Assembly: GCF_045209745.1 (NCBI RefSeq)
Contig: NZ_CP109273.1
Span: 4,898,001-4,962,000, forward strand
DNA: 64,000 nucleotides
Direction: 5' to 3'
From: Micromonospora sp045209745
GTDB taxonomy: Bacteria; Actinomycetota; Actinomycetes; Mycobacteriales; Micromonosporaceae
Below the pieces are notes generated by a model, which made no database searches, had not been told where the DNA came from, and worked only from the letters and a program-made list of their open reading frames with translations. The position numbers and the translations under genes were made by a program. Positions 36,901 to 44,602 of the stretch are shown piece by piece; the first letter of the stretch is position 1; each line of letters starts with the position of its first letter.

Positions 36901-37474
36901 AGACGCCGTCGAGCGTGGCGACACTCCCGACGACGCGGTCCGGGCCGCCCTGCTCCAGGGCAGGCATGTCGTTCGACGGCCAGGGCGGGCCGGCGAGTGC
37001 GAACGGATACCGCTCACCCAGCTCGTCGAGCAGCCGCGCTGCCACGGACCGGCCGCCCACCGCGGCGTGGATGGTCAGCACCACCAGCGTCCTGTCGCCC
37101 TCCACCGGATACACGCCAACCCTGATCGCAGGTCGGTCGTCCAGGTCGAAATGACGGCTCGCGTCGACGGCGGCAACCCTGAGCGCGGCGCCCAACGATC
37201 GTGGAGCACCGGCGATGAACTCCACCGGCCATCGATCGCTCGAAACCAGCAGCGGTTCTCCGTCGACGTCACGGAAGTGGCATCGCAACACGGCGTGTCG
37301 ACGCTGGAGATCTGCGCATGCGGCGGCCACGGCGGCAAGGACCACGTCACCCGCTACCAGGACCGCCCGGCAGCGTTGCAGGCCGCCGGCCCAGAAGGCC
37401 GTCTGCTCGGCAAGATACAACGCGAGTTGGTTGGCGGTCGGCCGCCGCTCGGATGACGAGACGTCGCTGCTCAT
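33923..37474 (-). CDS. NRPS with degenerate C, intact A, degenerate PCP and TE-like end
   Basis: This 1183-residue protein has four regions. The N-terminal 400 residues are condensation-like, but HHxxxDG reads IHAAVGGRS, so the first His and the Asp are lost. The adenylation domain is complete: YTSGSTGRPKG, YGPTEAS, YRTGD, GRNDRQVKIRGHRIEPDEIE and TATGKIDR. A carrier-like segment follows (DPGQLAGDLRLAWKLRAHVRREL) without the phosphopantetheine Ser. The last 200 residues look like a thioesterase remnant with a late RDHALL His but no GxSxG. Read against GrsA, the binding pocket is about D-I-L-Q-S-G-T-M-Y; I do not recognise the substrate. ATG 37474 has AGGAGG upstream. It probably works mainly as an adenylating enzyme in trans. 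Confidence 0.85.
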   Translation of the reverse strand: MSSDVSSSERRPTANQLALYLAEQTAFWAGGLQRCRAVLVAGDVVLAAVAAACADLQRRHAVLRCHFRDVDGEPLLVSSDRWPVEFIAGAPRSLGAALRVAAVDASRHFDLDDRPAIRVGVYPVEGDRTLVVLTIHAAVGGRSVAARLLDELGERYPFALAGPPWPSNDMPALEQGGPDRVVGSVATLDGVSRAVLAHRPITWPVSRGRGRGHGRSITTAWWLEESHTALLRAFADRVGVSVATVLRSALRILLFRETGERDILLGSPKPTRIGDVAVAAEDIQILRHALDPHTSVVDTVQAEHTMATQPVDHPDVLNAVLSRALRPEQSDGLEVQVGFRCDTGAEPPITWAGMVARDIDLPVAHSPYELEVAVAVGDDGIVGEWRGAVGLFDEQTLDRMGRSYSTLLHGLVQCPARPIGELDVIHPTDRTRLANWEAPTSGASGEDTLVELVGRWIRRTPDRPAVVMADVVHTYSELDAAATRIAAALGTLRLPPESPIGILVARRVELPAILLGVARAGLAAVPMDPDHPTERLSYIVGDSGCGGVITDGALPIERVTALGVPVVSLSDLLAADPAPPGRPPHPDSLAYVLYTSGSTGRPKGVAVTHRGLANCLVATRQLLDFQPAQSLLAVTTISFDIAMLETFLALTSGGRTILATSAQARNGAELQAVLARHRPDVMQATPMTWRILFATGWPGDPELIVSCGGDVVSPELASRLVSCTKEFWHTYGPTEASMYAVCERLPRDPQTSIVPVGRPLPGVWLHILDAAGSPVPPGVVGELYLGGVGVARGYIGAPAQTAERFVPDPTSEGGRLYRTGDLARWRADGRLELRGRNDRQVKIRGHRIEPDEIESVLSGHPDIAFAATVVAGHDRDSRSIVAFLQPRQPRAVQDLVSRVAAHARQALPAYMVPSSYVLLGTMPLTATGKIDRAALARIKPPRRTVAESDPEARWMSEAWRSVSGGSAGRGDDPGQLAGDLRLAWKLRAHVRRELGVQLRLDDIVAAATAADLAQRIRQLRLAAGVPPLRWSGRADRSALVLLQGDEAWPAQAVADFERWFKVSILDIADGRCPQDVPARLATIDAPGAAVLAARGDLVTVAADIAHTVHERIGVGPKVLAVEPSAPSGPHPPGHAPQWVVSRDHALLRSWRAAAEDTDLVLLAVEPDPPTDWTMLASVVTGMG

Positions 37475-37620
37475 TGCTCCTCCTTCGCCTGGGCGCCGGT
37501 CGTCGCCGCCACCGGCTGTCGTCGCCAGCCTCGGCGCCTGTGTCGTGATCGACGCGGCAACCGAGCGACCGGAGTGACCGCACCAGCGCATGTTCGCACC
37601 GAGCGCGATCGGCGTGTCCT

Positions 37621-38934
37621 CTACAACGCGTTGACAAAGTCAGCCAGCCGACCGGTGCCCTCGACGATCTCCTGATGCTCGAGCGAGGAACACGACAGCC
37701 GAATTCGGCGCTCGCCGCCCACGCCGAGGTGGAAGCCGCGCATCGGGGTCCAGAGCACGCCGTACGTCTCCGCGGAATGCCGCAACAGCGCGTCATCGGC
37801 CTCGACCGGGAGCTCGACCTGGACGAAGTAGCCGCCTTCGGGAGCCCACCAGCGAACCCTGGTGCTCGGCTGATCGGGTTCGCCGAAGTGGTGGACAAGC
37901 CGATCGAGGAGAACGGCTCGGTTGCCGCGCAGGTGCGCCGCCTTTCGCTGGCCGAGGGCGGCGATGGAACCCCCATGTTGAATGAGAAGCCCGCCGATCA
38001 GGGCCTGAGCCAGAGGCGACGTGTTCAGGGTGACCGCGTTCTTGGCAGCGGCGATCATGGCCGCCAGTCGCACCGGCGGACCGGAGCGAGACTCGACCCA
38101 TTGGTCAGCCACTACGTAGCCCACCCGGGCACCCGGCACCGCCACCTTCGCGAAGGTGCCGGCGTGCACCACCCGACCGTCGCGATCGAGCGCCTTGAGG
38201 CTGGGCAGCCGGTCGTCCGAAGCAGCCGTGAACGCGTACGGATTGTCCTCGATCAGGATGAGGTCGAGGGCAGACGCCTCCGCCAGCAGACGATGTCGGG
38301 CGGCGAGCGAGAGCCGGTTTCCCGACGGGTTGGCGAAGTCAGGGGAGACGTACAGCGCGCGGAGGCGACGGCCGGCTGCCCTCTCCCGCTCCGACACCGT
38401 ACGGAGGGCCGCCAGGTCGGGACCGGTGCCATCGTCCGGCACCGGGTGAACCGCGATGTCCAGGGAACCGGCCGCCGCGACCACGCCGACGTAAGACGGA
38501 TCAGTGACCGCCAGGCTGGCACCCGGCGGATGAAGGACACGCAGGGTGAGGAACAGCGCCTCCTGACACCCGACCGTCATGACAATCGCCTCCGGGGAGA
38601 CGTCGATGCCCTCGTCGGCCCGCAGTGCGGCGGCAACCAGGTCGTTGATGATCCCCTTGCTCGGGCCGTACTGGAACAGGTGTCGGCGCACCGCCTCCTC
38701 GCTGAAGCCGGCGGCACGTCGGGCCTCGACGAAGGTGTCCAGCAGCGGACCGACCGCGACGTCGGCGAAGAACGGTTCGTAGGGGGCGCCCGGCGCGAAC
38801 GAGATGGCGTCGGGGAACTCGGCCACGATCTCGTTGAGGAAGGTCATGGCGGCGACCTGCCGGCTGGACACGCTGCGATGCAGATCATCAGCGTGCAGGT
38901 GCGTCCCGGTGATCAGCGTTGCCGTTGCATCCAC
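37621..38934 (-). CDS. hpgT: HpgT-type PLP aminotransferase for dihydroxyphenylglycine
   Basis: This 437-residue class I/II PLP aminotransferase is of the HpgT/PgaT type, which converts 3,5-dihydroxyphenylglyoxylate to dihydroxyphenylglycine. MTFLNEIVAEFPDAISFAPG at the N-terminus and QYGPSKGIINDLVA are characteristic. The PLP Lys is in HAGTFAKVAVPGARVGYV, and DNPYAF holds the cofactor-binding loop. GTG 38934 has GGAG five bases upstream and keeps the conserved LITGTHLHADDLH start. It overlaps the end of dpgC by 22 bases. With DpgA, DpgB and DpgC the Dpg route is complete except for a DpgD homologue, which is not visible here. Confidence 0.9.
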   Translation of the reverse strand: MDATATLITGTHLHADDLHRSVSSRQVAAMTFLNEIVAEFPDAISFAPGAPYEPFFADVAVGPLLDTFVEARRAAGFSEEAVRRHLFQYGPSKGIINDLVAAALRADEGIDVSPEAIVMTVGCQEALFLTLRVLHPPGASLAVTDPSYVGVVAAAGSLDIAVHPVPDDGTGPDLAALRTVSERERAAGRRLRALYVSPDFANPSGNRLSLAARHRLLAEASALDLILIEDNPYAFTAASDDRLPSLKALDRDGRVVHAGTFAKVAVPGARVGYVVADQWVESRSGPPVRLAAMIAAAKNAVTLNTSPLAQALIGGLLIQHGGSIAALGQRKAAHLRGNRAVLLDRLVHHFGEPDQPSTRVRWWAPEGGYFVQVELPVEADDALLRHSAETYGVLWTPMRGFHLGVGGERRIRLSCSSLEHQEIVEGTGRLADFVNAL

Positions 38935-40217
38935 TGCTGCTCCAACCGATGCAGTACGTCCCGGCTGTACAGCCGCTGAACTTGAACTTCCGCGAACTCG
39001 GCGAGGTAGCCCCGGAACTGGTCCTCGGTCTCCTCGAAGGCGGTGAGCATGTGCCGATTGGCCACCACGGCCGGGTTGTCCATGGCGTGGACCGCGTCGT
39101 CGACCGCGTCGTCGACGCCGTCCTCCGCCACGACGACGTCGCACAGCAGCGCGGCGACCGGGTCGCGGGCCGCTATCCGCCTTCCGCCCAGGAGAACCTG
39201 TCGAGCCAGCCTCGGGCCGAGGAGGCGGCCGAGCCTGAGATTGGCCGCACCGGGCACGATGCCCTCCCGTGCCGCCGGCAAAGTGAAGTAGGCCGTGTCC
39301 AGGCCGATCACGTAGTCGAAGGTCAGCATCAGCTGCATGCCGCCGCCGATGGCGAACCCGTCGACCACGGCGACCCATGGCTTGCCGCCCCGAGCCGTCG
39401 GATCGACCTCCTGCCGGGGGTCCCACAGGCCACGCTGGATCTTGCTCAGGTAGCCCATCTCCCGCTGCATGACGAAGCCCAGGAAGGGGATCTGACCAGC
39501 GCACAGGAGTGTCAGATTGATTCCCGAGCTGAAGACCCGACGGCCGGCGTACCTCGGGTGCTCCATGACGGCGCCCCGCACGACGCCCACGCGTACGCCC
39601 GGATCCAGGAGGGCCAGGTCGACAGCGACCTCCAACTGCTCACCGAGGGGCTCGTCCTCCGCGTTGAGATAGCGCTGGTTGGCGACGGTTATCTCGGCGA
39701 CCCCGTCCGTACGTCGCACGGACACCACCGGCATCTCGACCACGCCGGTCCGTTGGAACTCCGGCAGCCGCGAGCGGGCCTCGTCCGTCGGCAGTCGCTG
39801 TGAGCGCAGCAGGTCGCCGCCCGCACCGGATCGGAGCAGCGCGGAGTACGCGATGCCCTGGTCGATCTCGAAGCCCTCCTTGGCGGCTTGACGACGGCCA
39901 CGTTCCCGCTCCATCTCCGCCCGGTTCGGCGTCAAGCCGGGAACCAGGTCGGCCAGCCGGTACGACAGGTCAGCCAGGGACCGCCGCTGTGGGCTCTCTC
40001 CGACGATGTCCCGACAGAGCTGGTCCGCTCGGGCGTCCAGCAGTCGGCGCCTCGCTGCGCGCGCGTGTCCGTGTGCCGCGGTGGCTCGGGTCTGCTGCTC
40101 GGGGTTGCGGTCGGCGGGAGCGGGCAACGTCGACAACAGGTCGACCGTGCGGGCCGCGGCATCCGTCACCTCGGCCCGTAGGCGGTCCCGCAACAGGGGA
40201 GTGGTTGGTGGAGTCAC
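38913..40217 (-). CDS. dpgC: DpgC, 3,5-dihydroxyphenylacetyl-CoA 1,2-dioxygenase
   Basis: This 434-residue protein matches DpgC, the cofactor-free dioxygenase of the crotonase fold that turns 3,5-dihydroxyphenylacetyl-CoA into 3,5-dihydroxyphenylglyoxylate. The N-terminal helical part is followed by the crotonase core. FSSGINLTLLCAGQIPFLGFVMQREMGYLSKIQRGL, VVDGFAIGGGMQLMLTFDYVIG and LPAAREGIVPGAANLRLGRL are the family landmarks, including the oxyanion-hole Gly residues. GTG 40217 overlaps the P450 stop as GTGA and its own 3' end overlaps hpgT, so P450-dpgC-hpgT form one coupled operon. Confidence 0.94.
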   Translation of the reverse strand: MTPPTTPLLRDRLRAEVTDAAARTVDLLSTLPAPADRNPEQQTRATAAHGHARAARRRLLDARADQLCRDIVGESPQRRSLADLSYRLADLVPGLTPNRAEMERERGRRQAAKEGFEIDQGIAYSALLRSGAGGDLLRSQRLPTDEARSRLPEFQRTGVVEMPVVSVRRTDGVAEITVANQRYLNAEDEPLGEQLEVAVDLALLDPGVRVGVVRGAVMEHPRYAGRRVFSSGINLTLLCAGQIPFLGFVMQREMGYLSKIQRGLWDPRQEVDPTARGGKPWVAVVDGFAIGGGMQLMLTFDYVIGLDTAYFTLPAAREGIVPGAANLRLGRLLGPRLARQVLLGGRRIAARDPVAALLCDVVVAEDGVDDAVDDAVHAMDNPAVVANRHMLTAFEETEDQFRGYLAEFAEVQVQRLYSRDVLHRLEQQWMQRQR

Positions 40218-41458
40218 GCTGACTCGGCAGCGGGCGCGGACAGCAGGACTGGCAACTCGTCCCGACCGTTCATGATGAAGGTGCTCTGCGGCTTGATCTC
40301 CGACGCCGGAACCGCGAGAGCAAGATCGGGGAAGTGGGCAAACAGCGCAGGGACCGCGATCTCGGCCTCCAGCCGGCCCAGGGCCTTGCCGATGCAGCTG
40401 TACCCGCCGTGACCGAAGGACAGGTGGTCCTTGCGCGGCCGGGTGATGTCGTAGGAGCTGGCGCTCGCGCCGTGGATGGCGGGATCGCGTCCGATGGCGG
40501 CGAAGTTCATGAGGACCGGCTCGCCCGCGCCGATCGTCACGTCGCCGAGCTGGACATCCTCGGTGGGAAAGCGGAACGGCAGATGTGCCACCGGAGCCTC
40601 GACGCGAAGTGTCTCCTCGATCGCGTCCTGCCACGAGGCGTTCCCGGGCCTGATCAGCTCGAGCTGGTTGGGATGGGTGAGTAGTGCGAGAATCGAGTTG
40701 ATCACCAGGTTGGTGACGGTTTCGGTGCCGGTCCCCAGCAGGAACGACAACGTGCCGACAATCTCGGCGTCGCGCAGCCCTGAGCCATCCTTCTCCTGGG
40801 CGGCAATCAGATCACTCATGAGATCGTCCGCCGGGTTTCCGCGCTTTGCCTCGACCAGATCGGCCATCTCCATGAGGCCCTGCTCGACGCTCGCCGCTAT
40901 CTCCTCGCCGGTCTTGGTCGTGTCGACCTGCGCCTCGCCGTCGCCCAGAATGGTCCCCCGGGCCGCGTCGGCAATACCGAGGACGTCGAATATCACGTGG
41001 GCGGCGAGCGGATACGCGTACCTCGCCTTGAGGTCGACGATCGAGCCGGTCTGGCTGGTGGAAAGACCGGCCAACAGGCCCGCGACGGCCGCGTCGATCG
41101 TCGGCCGCATCGCCTCGATCCGTCGCGGTGTGAATCTTCTTGCCACCAGCCCACGCATTTTGCTGTGCGCGTGTCCGTACGTCGTGTTCATGTTGTCCAT
41201 GAGCGCCCAGTCGATGAGGGGGAAGCTCGGATCGACCTCGCCGTCGACGAACGCGGTCCAGTGCTGATGCCCGTCCTTGGACATCCGCGGGTCGCTCAGC
41301 GCCTGCCTACCGGCTTCGTAGCCGGTGATCGACCACGCCCGTACGCCATTGGGTAGCTCGACCTGGGCGACTGGCCCGCGCTCGCGAATCTGCGCATTCT
41401 CCCCGTGGATATCGGCACCGGACGTGTCGATGACAACCGGAGGGTCTTCGTTCTGCAT
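40214..41458 (-). CDS. Cytochrome P450
   Basis: This 414-residue bacterial P450 has the heme-binding loop SFGHGGYSCIGKALGRLEAEIA (Cys ligand present, with Tyr replacing the common His two residues before the Cys), the I-helix LLGTGTETVTN and the ExxR motif EETLR. It is coupled to dpgC. It may hydroxylate an amino acid such as Dpg on a carrier protein or the enediyne core. The sequence alone does not decide between these. The enediyne E7-type P450 role is an alternative. Redox partners are not seen in the window. Confidence 0.92.
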   Translation of the reverse strand: MQNEDPPVVIDTSGADIHGENAQIRERGPVAQVELPNGVRAWSITGYEAGRQALSDPRMSKDGHQHWTAFVDGEVDPSFPLIDWALMDNMNTTYGHAHSKMRGLVARRFTPRRIEAMRPTIDAAVAGLLAGLSTSQTGSIVDLKARYAYPLAAHVIFDVLGIADAARGTILGDGEAQVDTTKTGEEIAASVEQGLMEMADLVEAKRGNPADDLMSDLIAAQEKDGSGLRDAEIVGTLSFLLGTGTETVTNLVINSILALLTHPNQLELIRPGNASWQDAIEETLRVEAPVAHLPFRFPTEDVQLGDVTIGAGEPVLMNFAAIGRDPAIHGASASSYDITRPRKDHLSFGHGGYSCIGKALGRLEAEIAVPALFAHFPDLALAVPASEIKPQSTFIMNGRDELPVLLSAPAAESA

Positions 41459-41650
41459 AACGCCGTCCTCGCTGCTCAGTGAGACCAGCCTCGTGCCGGA
41501 AAATGACCGACCTTCATCGGTGACGATGGCATGACCTGCCCTGGGGACACCTCTTGCTGAATGCTGCCGCCGGCGTGCTGGTCCGCCGTTGCGGGCATGC
41601 TGTTCTGATCGACGTTCCGAGTGGTCACCGCGCGGGGAACGGCCGCCCGC

Positions 41651-42667
41651 TCAGTAGGTGACGACGGCGCGGAAACGAACCTCTCCAGCGGCCACCCGGT
41701 CGACCGCCTCGGCGATCTCCTCCTTGGGAAAGACCTCGATATGGGGGGTGACGGCCCCGCGGGCTGCCAGGTCGAGGGCCTCGACGAGATAGGGGAGACC
41801 GTTGTGGGTGGCACCGAGGATCGACTGACCCTTGGCGAAGAACTGTCGCGACGGGTCGATGGCGAAGGAACCCGACGGGTCGATTGTCGCGAGCACCATG
41901 CGGCCATTGACCCGAAGGCCCGTGAGGCATTCGGCGGCGGCCTCGTACGAGGTGCCTGCGACGACGACGACGTCCGCGCCGCCGATGCCCGCGAGAGCCT
42001 CCCCGTCGGAAACCACGTGGTCGGCCCCAAGTTCGCGGGCGACCTCGTGTTTGTCCGGCGTACGGGTCACGGCCACGGTCTCGAAGCCGCAGGCCTTGCT
42101 GAACTGCACGGCCAGGTGGCCGAGGCCGCCGATGCCGAGCACGGCGACCCGTTCGTGTGGCTGGGGATTCGCGGCCCGCAACGCCGACCACGAGGTGTAC
42201 CCGGCGCACAGCAGCGGCGCTGCCATCTCGTACGGCAGCTCGTCCGGCAGCAGCACCGTGGAGGACGCGGGTACCACCAGGTACTCGGCGTGGCCACCGG
42301 CCCTGGTCAGCCCGGTCATCTCCGGGTTGTCGCAGTTCATGCCGGTGATGCCGGTGACCGGCAGGTTCAGCCGGCAGTAATCGCACGAGCCGCAGCCGCT
42401 CTGGATCCAGGTGGCGCCGACCCGGTCACCGACCTTGCGCGCGGTCACCCCGAGACCGACCTCGGCGACCTCACCGGCAGGCTCGTGCCCGACGATGGCC
42501 GGTTCGATCGGCGGAAACGGGTACGTGCCGTCGGTGAGCCACACATCATTGCGACACAGACCGCTCGCGTGCACGCGGATGAGCACCTCGCCGGGACCCG
42601 GCACGGGCTTGGGAACCTCGGTCAACTCCCAGGTCTGACCTGCTGCGGGACACACTGATGCCAGCAT
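41651..42667 (-). CDS. Zinc-dependent alcohol dehydrogenase
   Basis: This 338-residue medium-chain dehydrogenase has the catalytic zinc ligands ASGLCRNDVW and GHEPAGEV, the structural zinc cysteines in GCGSCDYCR followed by NCDN, and the cofactor motif VLGIGGLGHLAVQFSKACG. It should interconvert an alcohol and an aldehyde or ketone with NAD(P). ATG 42667 starts the recognisable domain; the frame is open upstream, but that sequence lies in an intergenic hairpin region. It lies 192 bases before the P450 gene on the same strand. Confidence 0.9.
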   Translation of the reverse strand: MLASVCPAAGQTWELTEVPKPVPGPGEVLIRVHASGLCRNDVWLTDGTYPFPPIEPAIVGHEPAGEVAEVGLGVTARKVGDRVGATWIQSGCGSCDYCRLNLPVTGITGMNCDNPEMTGLTRAGGHAEYLVVPASSTVLLPDELPYEMAAPLLCAGYTSWSALRAANPQPHERVAVLGIGGLGHLAVQFSKACGFETVAVTRTPDKHEVARELGADHVVSDGEALAGIGGADVVVVAGTSYEAAAECLTGLRVNGRMVLATIDPSGSFAIDPSRQFFAKGQSILGATHNGLPYLVEALDLAARGAVTPHIEVFPKEEIAEAVDRVAAGEVRFRAVVTY

Positions 42668-43013
42668 CACGACGACGCCTTTCCGAGTATGACCGGCCGG
42701 TTGAGGCGGCCGATCCTGATGAATGAAGTCCTCAGCCGGATCCCAGCGGCGGGTCGAGCACGCCTGGGACACCGGATCGTCGACCAGCCACCGTCGGACC
42801 CACGTCCGGGAAACGCACACTGGCTGGCCGAGCCGGGGGACGCCTCCGGAGGCGGTCCGCTGTGCACGGTTGATCCGCAGGCCTCATGGGTGAGCTGCGG
42901 ACGGCACTCCGGAGCGGTGTGACCAGGCACCGCTGCCCGTCAGCCACGACGGGCAGCGGTACTCCTGGTTGCGGTCACTGGCCACCCTGTGCGGGCCCCG
43001 GTGAACGCGACGG
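42668..43013. other. Intergenic region between the ADH gene and the flavoprotein gene
   Basis: About 345 bases lie between two minus-strand genes. It contains the hairpin at 42929-42960 and should carry the promoter of the ADH gene. No other gene is seen. Confidence 0.45.
42929..42960 (-). terminator. Hairpin terminator after the flavoprotein gene
   Basis: ACCGCTGCCCGTC (42929-42941) pairs perfectly with GACGGGCAGCGGT (42948-42960) around a 6-base loop, about 55 bases downstream of the stop at 43014 on the minus strand. Confidence 0.8.
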
Positions 43014-44195
43014 TCAGACGAAGGGCGTGTTGCTGTCCAGTCCGCAGACAATCCGGCCGTACAGCTCCAGGTTGGTCTTGGGGTGCAGGATGGCGTGCAG
43101 GTTGAGCGCCTGCACGTCCCGCTGGATGCGCTGGATCGGCACGTCCGTGTGAATGGACGAACCGCCGCTCGCGCCGTGCAGGATGTCGACCGCCTCCTTG
43201 GCCCGCTGGCAAGCGGCGCCCAGATCGAGCCGTACGCGGGCCCGCTCCTCGAGCGTCCACGGCTCGCCCGCCTGGCCCTTGCTGTCGATCATGTCGGCCG
43301 CGCGGTGGGCGTGGAAGCCGACCTCGTCGATGTTGGTGATCGCCTCGGCGACCTCCAGGTGGGTGACCGGTGCCTCGGCCTGGTTCTCGTAGGCGGTGTA
43401 GGTGATCTTCCGGCCGGGCAGTCGCTCGAGGAAGGCGTCCTTCGCCGCCCTGGCAAGGCCAAGGGCCGGCGCGCTGATGGTGGCGCACGCGGTCGGCATG
43501 AAGGGGGCCTTGAAAATCCTTGCGTCGGCGTTCAGTCGGGACTGGTGCTGACCCTGCAGCACCGGCCCCATCTGGAGGACCCGCTCGGCCGGGATGAAGA
43601 CGTCCTTCGCGATCGTGGTGATGCTGCCGGAGCCGCGCAGCCCCGACGTGTGCCAGTCGTCGACGATCTCCAGGTCGGCGATCGGGATGGCCGCCATGAT
43701 CGGTGCGAAGCCGCCGTCCCCGGTCGGCGTGACAGCGGCGTTCGTGTTCCAGGTACTCTGCTGGGCCCCGGTGTTGAACGACCACCGACCGTTGATGACG
43801 AAGCCGCCCTCGGTCGGAACGGCCACCGCGCCGGGGCTGAGAATGCCGCTGATGCGCACGTCCGGGGTTGCGAACACCTCGTCCTGCACCTCGTCGGGGA
43901 ACAGCCCCGTCATCCAGGTGCTGATCGACCACACCGCGACCGTCCACGCGGTCGAGCCGTCGCCGCGTCCGAGCTCCGCCACGACATCCACGACAGTTCG
44001 CATGTCCGACTCGTAGCCGCCGTAGCGCACCGGGACCCGCATCTTCAGGATGCCGGCGTCGGTGATCGCGTCGACGACGTCGTCGTGGATCCGTCGGTTC
44101 TCCTCCATCCAGACGGCCTTGTCCCGCAGCAGCGGGACAAGCTCAGAGGCGCGACGGACCAGCTCGTCCCTGGGCGGCGCTTGCGTAATCTCCAT
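43014..44195 (-). CDS. Second acyl-CoA-dehydrogenase-fold flavoprotein
   Basis: This 393-residue protein belongs to the same Acyl-CoA_dh_2 / flavin monooxygenase family as the one at 32.5 kb. VVDAITDAGILKMRVPVRYGGYESD, GDGSTAWTVAVWSISTWM, VINGRWSFNTGAQQSTWN and WHTSGLRGSGSITTIAKDVFIPAERV are typical. DILHGASGGSSIHTDVPIQRIQRDVQALNLH at the C-terminus matches family members that act with a flavin reductase. ATG 44195 has AAGGAG seven bases upstream. It might be a hydroxylase or a desaturase. Only a gap with a tandem repeat separates it from the divergent NRPS gene. Confidence 0.84.
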   Translation of the reverse strand: MEITQAPPRDELVRRASELVPLLRDKAVWMEENRRIHDDVVDAITDAGILKMRVPVRYGGYESDMRTVVDVVAELGRGDGSTAWTVAVWSISTWMTGLFPDEVQDEVFATPDVRISGILSPGAVAVPTEGGFVINGRWSFNTGAQQSTWNTNAAVTPTGDGGFAPIMAAIPIADLEIVDDWHTSGLRGSGSITTIAKDVFIPAERVLQMGPVLQGQHQSRLNADARIFKAPFMPTACATISAPALGLARAAKDAFLERLPGRKITYTAYENQAEAPVTHLEVAEAITNIDEVGFHAHRAADMIDSKGQAGEPWTLEERARVRLDLGAACQRAKEAVDILHGASGGSSIHTDVPIQRIQRDVQALNLHAILHPKTNLELYGRIVCGLDSNTPFV

Positions 44196-44602
44196 CGAGT
44201 TTCTCCTTAGCAGGCGTCCCGCGGCCGCGCTGCGTCATAGGGGCCGATATCGGAATCAGCGGCTATGCAGACATTTCCAGGTCGGCCGGCTTGCCGCGTC
44301 TTCGCGCTTGCTGCCCGGCCACGCTGCCCGGCCACGCTGCCCGGCCACGCTGCCCGGCCACGCTGCCCGGCCACGCTGCCCGGCCACGCTGCCCGGCCAC
44401 GCTGCCCGGCCACGCTGCCCGGCCACGCTGCCCGGCCACGCTTCCCACCACAGTGGTCGGCGCGGCGGTCGTCGAGCAAGAGCGGAGATGGCCGTCGGTA
44501 GCGCGGCTGTGACGCTCCCAGAGTGCTGCGCGCGATGAGCGGGCAGCTGATTCCACCTATGGCGTGGCCGGCGCGGATCGATTCGTTCCAGCCAGGATGG
44601 GA
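44196..44602. promoter_or_regulatory. Divergent intergenic region with tandem repeats
   Basis: These 407 bases lie between the flavoprotein gene (minus) and the PCP-C-A*-PCP gene (plus). They must hold both promoters. A ten-copy 13-bp tandem repeat fills the middle. Long open frames through the repeat on both strands are artefacts of repeated GC-rich sequence. Confidence 0.55.
44310..44439. repeat. Ten perfect tandem copies of a 13-bp unit
   Basis: The 13-base unit GCTGCCCGGCCAC is repeated ten times without error (44310 to 44439), and a decayed eleventh copy follows. Because 13 is not a multiple of three it cannot be a conserved peptide repeat. It lies between divergent promoters and should vary in copy number between strains. 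Confidence 0.95.

Noticed and set aside
44310..44439. CRISPR array
   Set aside because: The repeats are directly adjacent 13-base units with no spacers, and there are no cas genes.
44265..44512. Repetitive Pro/Ala/Arg peptides encoded by the repeat region
   Set aside because: A 13-base unit shifts frame every copy, so all frames give similar peptides. No start signal or conservation supports translation.
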